Of a DNA stretch of 64,000 bases, positions 38,541 through 46,354 are shown piece by piece; the first letter of the stretch is position 1; each line of letters starts with the position of its first letter. The stretch comes from Mycobacterium seoulense (GTDB lineage: Bacteria; Actinomycetota; Actinomycetes; Mycobacteriales; Mycobacteriaceae), in the NCBI RefSeq assembly GCF_010731595.1, contig NZ_AP022582.1:310001-374000 (forward strand). The letters run 5' to 3'. The notes under the pieces were generated by a model that worked only from the letters and a program-made list of their open reading frames with translations, made no database searches and was not told the origin of the DNA. The position numbers and the translations under genes were made by a program.

Positions 38541-38838
38541 GTTGGCGTTCCCATCCCAGCAGTACCGCGGTGGCCAGCGCGAAGCCGAACAAGAAGTCCT
38601 CGACCGGGATGTCGAACGGGAAGCGCAGGCCGGTGATCTGGCGAGGGTCATAGCTGACGATGGGGGAGCTGAGCTTGGTCAGCCAGCCATCGACCGGGAC
38701 CTGGAAGCCGAGAATGATCAGCATCGACAGCCAGTAGGCCGGCCGCCGGAAGAGCCCGGTACGCAGCACCGCCAATTCCAGTGCGCAGACGACCAATACG
38801 GCCGCCACGGCCGGAACCGTGTAACCCAGGCCGGTCAT
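38527..38838 (-). CDS. crtYd: Lycopene cyclase subunit (CrtYd-type)
   Basis: A 103-residue protein with three membrane segments. It has the lycopene-cyclase domain motif F-D-I-P-V-E-D-F-L-F-G (about 74-84), in which the acidic pair is thought to catalyse ring closure. Together with CrtYc it forms the heterodimeric actinobacterial cyclase that makes beta-ionone rings on lycopene. ATG 38838 overlaps the crtYc stop (ATGA). M. aurum has the same pair of short genes. Confidence 0.92.
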   Translation of the reverse strand: MTGLGYTVPAVAAVLVVCALELAVLRTGLFRRPAYWLSMLIILGFQVPVDGWLTKLSSPIVSYDPRQITGLRFPFDIPVEDFLFGFALATAVLLGWERQRARR

Positions 38839-39158
38839 CGGCGGTTGACCCTGTCCAGGATGGTGCTGACGGCGTTGTAGGTCAGCAGCGCGCATATCGG
38901 GATGACCACGAAGAACAGCACTTCTTCGATCGGCACCCGGAACGGGATACTCAGGCCGGTGATGTAGGCGCTGTTGTAGGTCCAGACGCGGGCGGCGATG
39001 GCGATCTCATCCCAGAGCAGGAACACCACGGCCACGGGGAAGACCGCCTTGGCGAGCCGGCGCCATTGCCGATAGACGCCGGGACCGAACATCTCCAGGG
39101 GGGCGGTGATCGCCAGGCATGCCGCCAGGACCAACAGATATTGCCAGCGATCGGTCAT
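38835..39158 (-). CDS. crtYc: Lycopene cyclase subunit (CrtYc-type)
   Basis: A 107-residue protein with three membrane segments. The signature F-R-V-P-I-E-E-V-L-F-F (about 72-82) parallels that of the neighbouring subunit and places the acidic pair at the membrane face. It is the partner of CrtYd in beta-cyclisation of lycopene. ATG 39158 overlaps crtB by 4 bp. The two halves are separate genes here, in contrast to the fused archaeal/fungal forms. Confidence 0.92.
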   Translation of the reverse strand: MTDRWQYLLVLAACLAITAPLEMFGPGVYRQWRRLAKAVFPVAVVFLLWDEIAIAARVWTYNSAYITGLSIPFRVPIEEVLFFVVIPICALLTYNAVSTILDRVNRR

Positions 39159-40111
39159 GCGGCCCCCGAAGGATCCGAAACACCGGGCGTACTGTTGCGC
39201 GCCCGCCACGACCGTATCAGCCCGATGCCGGCGACCCGCAGGCGTCGAACCTTGCCGACGGTGGCCCGGTGGTTGAAGACCGCGAAGTCGCTGTCCTCGA
39301 TGCGGTCCAGGATTTCCGAATACAACGCCGCCGCCGTCGCCACGCACGGTTGTGAGCGGGGACTGAGCATCGCGATGCCGGCGTCGGCGAACCGGTAAGT
39401 CTCCCGGGTGATCTCGTGCTGGGCGGCCAGCGCCGTTCGGACCCGCGGGTCGGTGCGGCGGTTCCGGTGACACCAGGTCAACAGCTCGCGATCCACTCCG
39501 TGGGCGGCGAGCTCGTCGGCCGGCAGGTAGACCCGCCCGCGCAGCAGGTCTTCGTCGACATCGCGCAGGAAGTTGGTGAGCTGAAACGCCCTGCCCAGCG
39601 CCGCGGCGTAGGGGGCGGCCTCCTCGACCGGAACCGCGGTTCCCAGCACCGGAAGAACCTGCAGCCCAATGGCTTCGGCCGATCCGCGCATGTAGAGGTT
39701 GAGTGCCTTGCGGTCGGGATAGTCGGTGACCGTGAGATCCATCCGCATCGACGCCAAGAAGTCGTCGAACAGCTCGGTGCCGATCCGGTACCGGCGCGCG
39801 GTGTGGGTGACCGCTGCGAGCACGGGATCGTCGAGATGATCTCCACCGGCGAAGAACTTGTCGGCGAGCTGCTGGAGCCGTTCGGCGCGAATATCGGTGC
39901 GCAGCTGCGGATCCAGATCATCGAGGATGTCGTCGGCGTAGCGCGCGAAACCGTAAAGCGCGTGCACCGCCGGCCGTTGGTCGGGTGCCAGTAGCCGCGT
40001 GGCCAAGAAAAAGGTGCGGCCGTGCGCGGCGTTGAGCTCGCGGCAGCGGCGGTATCCCTCGCGAAGCCGCGGATCGTCGATTCCGGCCGCGTCCAACTCG
40101 CTGCGGATCAT
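39155..40111 (-). CDS. crtB: Phytoene synthase
   Basis: A 318-residue squalene/phytoene synthase that condenses two geranylgeranyl diphosphates head to head. The first Asp-rich motif is Y-A-D-D-I-L-D-D (about 56-63) and the second N-F-L-R-D-V-D-E-D (about 179-187), followed by G-R-V-Y-L-P. The N-terminus R-T-F-F-L-A-T-R-L-L is typical. The start overlaps crtI by 4 bp. Length fits the family. All catalytic motifs are intact, so pigment synthesis should be functional. Confidence 0.96.
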   Translation of the reverse strand: MIRSELDAAGIDDPRLREGYRRCRELNAAHGRTFFLATRLLAPDQRPAVHALYGFARYADDILDDLDPQLRTDIRAERLQQLADKFFAGGDHLDDPVLAAVTHTARRYRIGTELFDDFLASMRMDLTVTDYPDRKALNLYMRGSAEAIGLQVLPVLGTAVPVEEAAPYAAALGRAFQLTNFLRDVDEDLLRGRVYLPADELAAHGVDRELLTWCHRNRRTDPRVRTALAAQHEITRETYRFADAGIAMLSPRSQPCVATAAALYSEILDRIEDSDFAVFNHRATVGKVRRLRVAGIGLIRSWRARNSTPGVSDPSGAA

Positions 40112-41640
40112 GTCAGCCCGGCTCCCATGTCGTGATGTGTCGGCATCCGGTTGGCTCTTCCGGCGCCGGTGCCGGTGATGCGGTCGGCGGCGAGCCGGCC
40201 CGAGATCAGCGTGGTGGGGACCCCGACGCCGGGCACGGTCGACGACCCGGCGAGCACCGCGTTGTCGATGCCGCGCACCATGTTCGCCGGCCGGAACGGA
40301 CCCGTCTGCGCAAAGGTGTGGGCCAGCGCGAAGGGGCTGCCCGCGGCCATGCCCTGACGCGCCCAGTCGGCCGGCGTGACGACATCCAAAACCGTTGCGT
40401 TGTCTGGCAACCCGGGCAACAGCCGGTTCGCCACGTCGTCGATGAGGTTGTCGACGTACCGGGGGCCGACAATGTCCCAGTCGATGTTCCCGCGATCCAG
40501 ATTCGGCGCCGGGGCAAGCACGTACAGCAGGTCCCGCCCGTCCGGGGCGAGCGCCGGGTCGCTCGCCGTGGGGCGGGTGACCAGCAGCGACGGGTCCTGC
40601 ATCAACCGTCCGTCGCGGATAATGTCGGTGAAGGTTCGATCCCAGGAATTACCGAACAGAATGGTGTGGTGCGCCGTGTCGGACGCGACGCCGCGACAGC
40701 CGAGATGAGCCACCACCGCCGACGGTGCCGGGCGCAGCCGCAGGGGCCGACGCGGCGTGCGGCCCAATAATGCGTAGGTCTGCGGCAATTCGGTGGTCAG
40801 CACCACCGCGTCGCAGGCGATGGGGTCCAGGCGATCCGTCCGCACGGCGCTGATCCGCCCGCCGGAGCGGTCGAGCCCGGTCACCGTGGCGCTGTAACGG
40901 AATTGGACCCCCGCCTCGGCGGCCGCCGAGGCGAGCGCATCGGGAAGCGCGCGAACGCCGCCTCGCGGAAAGAACACTCCCGCGATGGTGTCCATGTAGG
41001 CGATGACCGCGTACACGGCCAGGGCGTTGCGCGGCGCCACGCCGGCGTAGAGCGATTGAAACGTGAAGACGCGCTGCAAGCGAGGGTCGCTGATGTGGCG
41101 CTTGACCATGTGATCCCATTTGCGGAACCCGCCGATCGCGGCCAGTCGCGCCAGTTGCGGCGTGAGCAGCGACAGCGGGGAATCGAAATTGGCGGCGATG
41201 AACCCGTCGAATTCGATCCGGTACAACCGCGTCAACCACTCGCGTAATCGCCGGTAGCCCGCTGCCTGCCCGAAGCCAGCGAACTCTTCAATGGCGGTGG
41301 CCATGCGCTCGCGGTCGGTGTGCACGTCGAGCGCGCTGCCGTCGGCGAACGCCGCCCGGTAGGCCGGCTCGAGCGGCAGCAGCTCCAGCCGGCCCGACCG
41401 GCTGCGGCCCACCGCCGCGAAGGTCTCGTCGATGATGTCCGGCATCGTCAGCACGGTCGGCCCGGTGTCGATGCGATAGCCGTCGATGTCGAGCCGGCCG
41501 GCGCGTCCGCCCGGCCACGGCTCGCGCTCGACCACTGTCACGGTGCGCCCCCGGCCGGCCAGGTGCAGCGCGGCTGACAGCCCCGCCAGCCCGGCGCCGA
41601 TCACGACCACGTGCTCGCTGCGTCCTTCGATGGTCCGCAT
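40108..41640 (-). CDS. crtI: Phytoene desaturase
   Basis: A 510-residue FAD-dependent bacterial CrtI, which introduces double bonds in phytoene to yield lycopene. FAD loop V-V-V-I-G-A-G-L-A-G-L-S is at 11-22, followed by E-R-E-P-W-P-G-G-R-A-G. The C-terminal flavin region includes T-F-A-Q-T-G-P-F-R-P and V-P-G-V-G-V-P-T-T-L-I-S-G-R (about 480-493). ATG 41640 lies 27 bp after crtE. The neighbouring genes fix its role. Confidence 0.96.
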   Translation of the reverse strand: MRTIEGRSEHVVVIGAGLAGLSAALHLAGRGRTVTVVEREPWPGGRAGRLDIDGYRIDTGPTVLTMPDIIDETFAAVGRSRSGRLELLPLEPAYRAAFADGSALDVHTDRERMATAIEEFAGFGQAAGYRRLREWLTRLYRIEFDGFIAANFDSPLSLLTPQLARLAAIGGFRKWDHMVKRHISDPRLQRVFTFQSLYAGVAPRNALAVYAVIAYMDTIAGVFFPRGGVRALPDALASAAAEAGVQFRYSATVTGLDRSGGRISAVRTDRLDPIACDAVVLTTELPQTYALLGRTPRRPLRLRPAPSAVVAHLGCRGVASDTAHHTILFGNSWDRTFTDIIRDGRLMQDPSLLVTRPTASDPALAPDGRDLLYVLAPAPNLDRGNIDWDIVGPRYVDNLIDDVANRLLPGLPDNATVLDVVTPADWARQGMAAGSPFALAHTFAQTGPFRPANMVRGIDNAVLAGSSTVPGVGVPTTLISGRLAADRITGTGAGRANRMPTHHDMGAGLT

Positions 41641-41667
41641 ATCAGCATGCTCCCAAACTCGTGGCAC

Positions 41668-42798
41668 TCATTCGGCACGATCCGTACAAGCGGCCGCCAT
41701 TTCGTCCAGCGCGGCGCGGACGTGGTCCTCGATCGCGGTGTCGCCGAGGTGTTCGCGCGCGGCCGCGACCCGGTCGCTGATCATCTCCTCGATCATGTCG
41801 ACGGCCCCGGTCTCGAGGATCAACGCTTTCCAGCGTTCGAGGGCGCCGGCCTCCAGGGCGTGGCCGTTCATCAGTTCGGTCAGCTCGGCGCGGGTCGCCG
41901 AGTCGGCCAGCTGGTGCGCGGTCACCACGACGCTGGTTGCCTTGCGTTCCAACAGATCTCCGGCACACGGCTTCCCGGTGGTGGCCGGCGAGCCGAAGAC
42001 ACCGAGCACGTCGTCGCGAAGCTGGAACGCCTCTCCGACGGCGGCGCCGTACCGCCCGAGCTGTGTCAACGTCCGGTCGTCGCAGTCGGACATCGCCGCG
42101 CCGATTTCCAGCGGTCGCCGCACGGTGTAGTTGCCCGACTTGCGCCGCGCAACGTCCAGCACCGCCTCCAGCGAAGGCATGTGCCGGACATCGTTCGTCA
42201 GGTCCGCGAACTGACCGACCGCGAGCTCGGTCCGCATCGTGTCGTAGCGCGGCCACGCCTGCTGCAACCGCCTGGCTTCGATCCCGCTTTCGCGCAGCAT
42301 CTGCTCGGACCAGATCAGGCACAGATCACCGAGCAGGATGGCGGCCGATTCGCCGAAGCGCCGCGACGAGCCGGAAAGCCCGCGCTCGCGGTGCCACTGG
42401 GCAAATTGCAGGTGCGCCGACGGTCGCCCGCGCCGTTCGGTCGAACTGTCCATGACGTCGTCCTGCAGCAGCGCAAACACATGCAGCAACTCGAAACTGG
42501 CGGCCGCCCGCAATGCCGCCTCGTCGGGGGCGGCACCGCAGAGCCACCCCAGGTACACGAACGTCGACCGTAGGCATTTGCCTCCGGAGACGAACGCCGC
42601 CAAGATGTCGCCCGCAGCATCGATGCGCGTGTCGCCCAGCTCGGCGCGGCGCGGCGCGACGAACCCGGCGAGGTGGGCGAGAACTCCGTGCCGCACGCGC
42701 GTGCGCCACTCGGTGAAGTTCGCTGTGCGGGTCCATTCCGCCGCGATTACCGGCGACTCGGTGGCTCGAGTCAACGACAAAGCACCCATCTCGGCCAC
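41668..42798 (-). CDS. crtE: Geranylgeranyl diphosphate synthase
   Basis: A 376-residue trans-prenyltransferase making the C20 precursor of phytoene. The first Asp-rich motif is L-L-Q-D-D-V-M-D-S-S (about 110-119). The second is F-Q-L-R-D-D-V-L-G (about 247-255), with the D-D-x-x-G form common in actinobacterial crtE proteins. GGKxxR-type G-G-K-C-L-R is at about 72-77. GTG 42798 has GGGAGG five bases upstream; ATG 42789 is possible. It is the first gene of the crt operon and lies 140 bp from site B. Confidence 0.94.
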   Translation of the reverse strand: MAEMGALSLTRATESPVIAAEWTRTANFTEWRTRVRHGVLAHLAGFVAPRRAELGDTRIDAAGDILAAFVSGGKCLRSTFVYLGWLCGAAPDEAALRAAASFELLHVFALLQDDVMDSSTERRGRPSAHLQFAQWHRERGLSGSSRRFGESAAILLGDLCLIWSEQMLRESGIEARRLQQAWPRYDTMRTELAVGQFADLTNDVRHMPSLEAVLDVARRKSGNYTVRRPLEIGAAMSDCDDRTLTQLGRYGAAVGEAFQLRDDVLGVFGSPATTGKPCAGDLLERKATSVVVTAHQLADSATRAELTELMNGHALEAGALERWKALILETGAVDMIEEMISDRVAAAREHLGDTAIEDHVRAALDEMAAACTDRAE

Positions 42799-42938
42799 GC
42801 GCTCCCTCCCGGACGGCTTGGCATTCCCAGGTTAGAACGGCTCAACCGCGCGTGGGCATGACCGCCGCTCGGACGCGCAAGACCGCGCCGATGGGCGGCA
42901 GACCCGCACCCGCCGAACCCGTCCTGAGGTTCCACTAA

Positions 42939-42969
42939 CTTCAATAACTTAAACATTAATTTACTGAAA
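42939..42969. promoter_or_regulatory. AT-rich operator (site B) of the crt operon
   Basis: CTTCAAT-AAC-TTAA-ACA-TTAA-TTT-ACTGAAA. The core and right arm equal site A, and the left arm matches it at 5 of 7. It lies in the 333-bp gap between crtE (42798) and MarR 2 (43132), which contains no gene besides promoter DNA and sites B and C. Confidence 0.7.
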
Positions 42970-43067
42970 TTCATCGCGCTTGGCCAGCCCTGTCGCATGG
43001 ATCGGCGATCAACTGGCGCGGTCCGTCGTCTCCTCACGCCTGTGAGAACGACGCGGTCGCACACACG

Positions 43068-43098
43068 GTTCAATCAATTAACCATTAACCAACTGAAT
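43068..43098. promoter_or_regulatory. AT-rich operator (site C) of the MarR 2 gene
   Basis: GTTCAAT-CAA-TTAA-CCA-TTAA-CCA-ACTGAAT. A TATGCT -10 element lies at 43117-43122 with the ATG at 43132, so the right arm of site C falls on the expected -35 position. This fits repression and autoregulation. Confidence 0.7.
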
Positions 43099-43131
43099 GA
43101 TCGTCTGTTTTGGGGATATGCTCACACCGTT

Positions 43132-43626
43132 ATGGACGCCGATCAACAGCACGGGCACCGAGATGCGCTGGAGTCGCTGATCTCGGCCGATCTGCGGGAG
43201 ATCGCGGCCGAATCCGACCAGATCGGCCGGCAGTTCGCGGTGTCACATCAATTGCGGCCCAATGACTTCCGTGCATTGATGTACATCATGGTGGCAGAAA
43301 CCGCGGGCCGTCCGATGACCTCGGGTGACCTCAGCCAGCGGATGGGGCTGTCCGGTTCGGCCATCACCTACCTGGTGGACCGATTGATCGATTCCGGCCA
43401 CATTCGCCGTGATTCACATCCCGACGATCGTCGCAAGGTCATCCTGCGGCACGGCGAATCCGGCCTGGCCACCGCCCGGTCGTTCTTCAGCCCGCTGGCC
43501 GCCCACACCCATGTCGCCCTCGAGGAGCTGGCCGACGGCGACCTGGTCGCCGCCCATCGGGTGCTGGCCGCGCAGATCCGCGCGATGCAACGGTTTCAGG
43601 GCGAACTGGATGGCCCCGCACATTGA
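43132..43626 (+). CDS. MarR-family regulator 2, CrtR-like
   Basis: A 164-residue MarR protein from ATG 43132. The winged helix spans about 40-115: F-R-A-L-M-Y-I-M-V-A-E-T-A-G, S-G-S-A-I-T-Y-L-V-D-R-L-I-D-S-G-H-I-R-R and H-P-D-D-R-R-K-V. Its DNA-reading helix nearly equals that of MarR 1 (32799-33383), so both should read the same operator. It is divergent from crtE with sites B and C between. It lacks the basic tail of MarR 1. Longer in-frame starts would place site C in the coding region. Confidence 0.92.
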   Translation: MDADQQHGHRDALESLISADLREIAAESDQIGRQFAVSHQLRPNDFRALMYIMVAETAGRPMTSGDLSQRMGLSGSAITYLVDRLIDSGHIRRDSHPDDRRKVILRHGESGLATARSFFSPLAAHTHVALEELADGDLVAAHRVLAAQIRAMQRFQGELDGPAH

Positions 43627-43769
43627 TCGGCGATCCCGCCAGGCGCCACCGCGCTGACGCCCGACCCGCCGGGGGTCTGCCGGTTTGGCGACGTCGCCGC
43701 TGGGTACACCCGGTTCATCAGATTGTCCGACCAAATCCCTCGGACGGACGTGAGGGGTGGTGCGGCCCA

Positions 43770-44495
43770 ATGGAAGCGGTCAGCTGCCGGCGCGGTCGGG
43801 TGGCGCTCGCATTCGCGATCACGGTGATGGTCGTCGGCTCCCCGAGCCCGGCAAAGGCCGGCCCCAGCGTCACGGTGTTTCCCGGCATGGAGATTCGTCA
43901 AGGCGCCACGGTGTGCATGGTCGGTCTGGTGGAGCCCCGGTTGCGGGTGGCTGTCACCACCGGACAGTGCGGCAACGGAGAGCCGGACGTCACCGACCAT
44001 GACGGGAACCCGGTGGGAACGGTGGTGCTGGCCCGCCGCCAGGCCGCCGACGACGCGGCGGCGAATGGCGCGATGCAGCCCGTCGAATACGAAGTCATCG
44101 CGCTTGGCCCCGCCGTCACAGCCTCGGATGTGCTGCCGACGGGCCGGCAGCTGAGGTCGGCGCCCGGCCTGCGGGCCCAGCCCGGCCTGCCGGTGTGCCA
44201 GTTCCGCCGAGCGGGCGGCCAGCGCTGCGCCTCGATCGGCTCGGTCAGCAATGGCCGTTTCACCATGGCCGACGTGGCGCTGGACAGCCGCGACTTCGGT
44301 GGTCCCGTCTATGCGCTGACCGACGACAATGGGGCCGTGATCGTGGGGCTGTTCGAAGGCATCTGGGGGTCTGCACCCCAGATGGAGTCGTGGCAGGCGG
44401 TGATGCAGCAGGTCTACATCGACGGGCGTGCGCAGGAACAGCAGCAACAACCGCCCGGGGAAGCGCGCATGATCGGTCGGCGGTCGGCCGCGTGA
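43770..44495 (+). CDS. Secreted trypsin-fold protein with degenerate catalytic triad
   Basis: A 241-residue protein with a signal peptide (1-30). The layout is that of a chymotrypsin-like (S1) protease: Cys49-Cys67 around V-A-V-T-T-G-Q-C, C143-C153 (V-C-Q-F...R-C), and D-S-R-D-F-G-G-P-V-Y (172-181). The catalytic His is Gln66 (T-G-Q-C for A-G-H-C), the Ser is Phe176 (D-F-G-G for D-S-G-G), and the Asp region reads V-E-Y-E-V. It should be inactive as a protease and may bind ligands. The family call rests on motifs alone. It follows the MarR gene by 143 bp. Confidence 0.75.
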   Translation: MEAVSCRRGRVALAFAITVMVVGSPSPAKAGPSVTVFPGMEIRQGATVCMVGLVEPRLRVAVTTGQCGNGEPDVTDHDGNPVGTVVLARRQAADDAAANGAMQPVEYEVIALGPAVTASDVLPTGRQLRSAPGLRAQPGLPVCQFRRAGGQRCASIGSVSNGRFTMADVALDSRDFGGPVYALTDDNGAVIVGLFEGIWGSAPQMESWQAVMQQVYIDGRAQEQQQQPPGEARMIGRRSAA

Positions 44496-44612
44496 ACGCT
44501 CCGCCGCGCCAGCGCTGCGCGGCTGATGCAAGGGCCGGAGCGGAACGCGGAGACATCGGCGCGTTTCCCTCGTGAGGAAACGGGAACCCGCCGCCGGTGA
44601 GCGTTTCCGATC

Positions 44613-45275
44613 TTGTCGCGTTGCCACTTCCAGTGGGGCTCCGCCATCCGGGGCAAACGGTTGTTTCACCCGATCGGGGTGTTGGCCGAAGGCTTCATCG
44701 AACGCACCGCGCCGGTGGACGAGGGGCTGCCCATCCCGTCGTCCGAGCTTGTCGCGCGGGTGTCGAAGGCCAGCGGCACCCCGTGGGCCCTGCCCGACTT
44801 CGTCGGGCTCGCGTTCCGGGTTACGCCGCCGCAGGCAACGGGGCCATGGGACGTCCTGGTCGTCTCTTCGGGCTCGGGGGTGTTGTCCCGGGCGCTGGCG
44901 CTGCGGCCGGCCATTGCGTGGAGCGGTCAGACGCTGACCACATTGATGCCGCCGCACTATCAGGGGGCCAATTGGTGGCTGCGGGCCCGCATCGAGAGCG
45001 AGATCGACAGACCCGGCCTGTCGCTGGACAGCGTCCGCGCGCGGCTCGCGCACGACGCGATCGCCGTGTCGCTCGATCAAGCCTGCGGCAGAGGTGATTT
45101 CACCCCGCTGGGCCGGCTCACGCTGACCGGGGTCCGCGACCCCGAACGGGCACAGGACGTGTCGTTCGATCCCGTCGTCAACACGGCCCCCGGCGTCAGC
45201 CTGCACCCGCGGTGGCTCGCCGATCTACGCGCCCGCGCTTATCGGCGCAGCCGTCACGGTAGGGACGCGGACTAG
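44613..45275 (+). CDS. Hypothetical protein, possible catalase-like fold
   Basis: A 220-residue protein from TTG 44613. No ribosome site was found and the start is not certain. R-V-S-K-A-S-G-T-P-W-A-L-P-D-F-V-G-L-A-F-R-V (about 49-70) with W-D-V-L-V-V-S-S-G (about 78-86) loosely resembles the heme-pocket segment of catalase-fold proteins. Similar mycobacterial proteins are often labelled phosphodiesterase without visible motifs. I do not recognise a proven function. It ends 24 bp before the convergent hydrolase gene. Confidence 0.62.
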   Translation: MSRCHFQWGSAIRGKRLFHPIGVLAEGFIERTAPVDEGLPIPSSELVARVSKASGTPWALPDFVGLAFRVTPPQATGPWDVLVVSSGSGVLSRALALRPAIAWSGQTLTTLMPPHYQGANWWLRARIESEIDRPGLSLDSVRARLAHDAIAVSLDQACGRGDFTPLGRLTLTGVRDPERAQDVSFDPVVNTAPGVSLHPRWLADLRARAYRRSRHGRDAD

Positions 45276-45299
45276 AAGGTGCGGCCCTCCGCCCGCTCG

Positions 45300-46286
45300 T
45301 CACCCCAGCGTGGTGATGGTGCCGGCGGTCAACAGTTCGGTGTAATAGCCCCCGCCGGGATAGAACTCGGGTGTGGTCGTTCCCGCGAACATGTCGGCGA
45401 TCCAGCCGCGTGTCAGACCCCAGACCGCCGCGACGTTGTCCGGTTTCGGACGGCCGCACACCAGGTTTTCGTACAGGGGTGACGACGGGCCGAGGGCGTC
45501 GCCGTGGGCGCCGGTCGTGATCTTCACGCCGTGAAACGGGCGGTCCGACAGGTACCGTTCGATCGCCTTGGTGCCGCGTTGGAAGAAGTTGCACAGCAGG
45601 TGTGGCGAGGCCGTCGCGTAGATGGGCAGGGTGGTGCCCGCCAGGCCCGCCAGCGCGTCGTCGGTGTTGGAACCGATGAACGACTTCACGCCGTCTTCGC
45701 TGACGAGGCCGCGCAGTTGGGTGAATGCGGCCGGGTGGGCGGTGTGTAGGCGCTCGGCGACGTATTCGACGGCTTCGGCACCTGCCGAATGCCCCACGAA
45801 GACCATCTTCTCGGGTAGCGGCGTCACTGGTCGGCCGACGTCGGCCGCCGCCATCGCGAAGGACTTCGCCAACGCGCCATCCGGATCGTCTTTGTGCGCA
45901 AAGACATCGGCGACGTTGTCGAGGAAGGCCCTGTTGTCGATGAGGTGCTCCACGGTGCATCCGAAGGCGCTGAGGGTGGGCAGCGTGGTGGCCACCACGA
46001 GGTAGCCGCCGGCGGCGACCTCGGCGGCGAAGGTGGACCACACCTTCTTGCCTTCGACGAAGCCGTGCTGTAACCAGACCAGTCCCAGCGGCGGGATGCT
46101 GGGCAAATACCAGGTGGTCGGCACCGCCTGGGTCGCGCTCGCGCACGCGACGTCGGTCGTGCTGTCCGCTTCGGTGGATTCGGCTCGGGCCTGGCGGGGG
46201 GCGAGCACGATCGCGGCCACCGCGACGATGCCCATCAGGACCGCGCTGCCCCGACGGGCACGCCCGACCAGCGCGCCTGAGATCAT
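45300..46286 (-). CDS. Secreted alpha/beta hydrolase
   Basis: A 328-residue hydrolase with a signal peptide (1-36, ending R-Q-A-R-A). The oxyanion region is L-Q-H-G-F (about 72-76), the nucleophile elbow V-G-H-S-A-G (Ser167), and candidate acid and His lie in S-E-D-G-V and G-A-H-G-D. It looks like an esterase or lipase acting outside the cytosol. The start codon lies at the edge of site D, so it probably belongs to the MarR regulon. A pigment-ester substrate is a guess from context. Confidence 0.85.
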   Translation of the reverse strand: MISGALVGRARRGSAVLMGIVAVAAIVLAPRQARAESTEADSTTDVACASATQAVPTTWYLPSIPPLGLVWLQHGFVEGKKVWSTFAAEVAAGGYLVVATTLPTLSAFGCTVEHLIDNRAFLDNVADVFAHKDDPDGALAKSFAMAAADVGRPVTPLPEKMVFVGHSAGAEAVEYVAERLHTAHPAAFTQLRGLVSEDGVKSFIGSNTDDALAGLAGTTLPIYATASPHLLCNFFQRGTKAIERYLSDRPFHGVKITTGAHGDALGPSSPLYENLVCGRPKPDNVAAVWGLTRGWIADMFAGTTTPEFYPGGGYYTELLTAGTITTLG

Positions 46287-46315
46287 TAAGGGATTGAACC
46301 ATTAAGTTAGTGAAA
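46285..46315. promoter_or_regulatory. AT-rich operator (site D) at the hydrolase start
   Basis: ATTAAGG-GAT-TGAA-CCA-TTAA-GTT-AGTGAAA. One core is TGAA rather than TTAA and the left arm matches 4 of 7. It touches the hydrolase ATG (46286), so the site would cover its promoter. Confidence 0.55.
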
Positions 46316-46354
46316 CTGGGCCTCATCGAGCCCGAATGCCGGCCGCGGTGCAGG

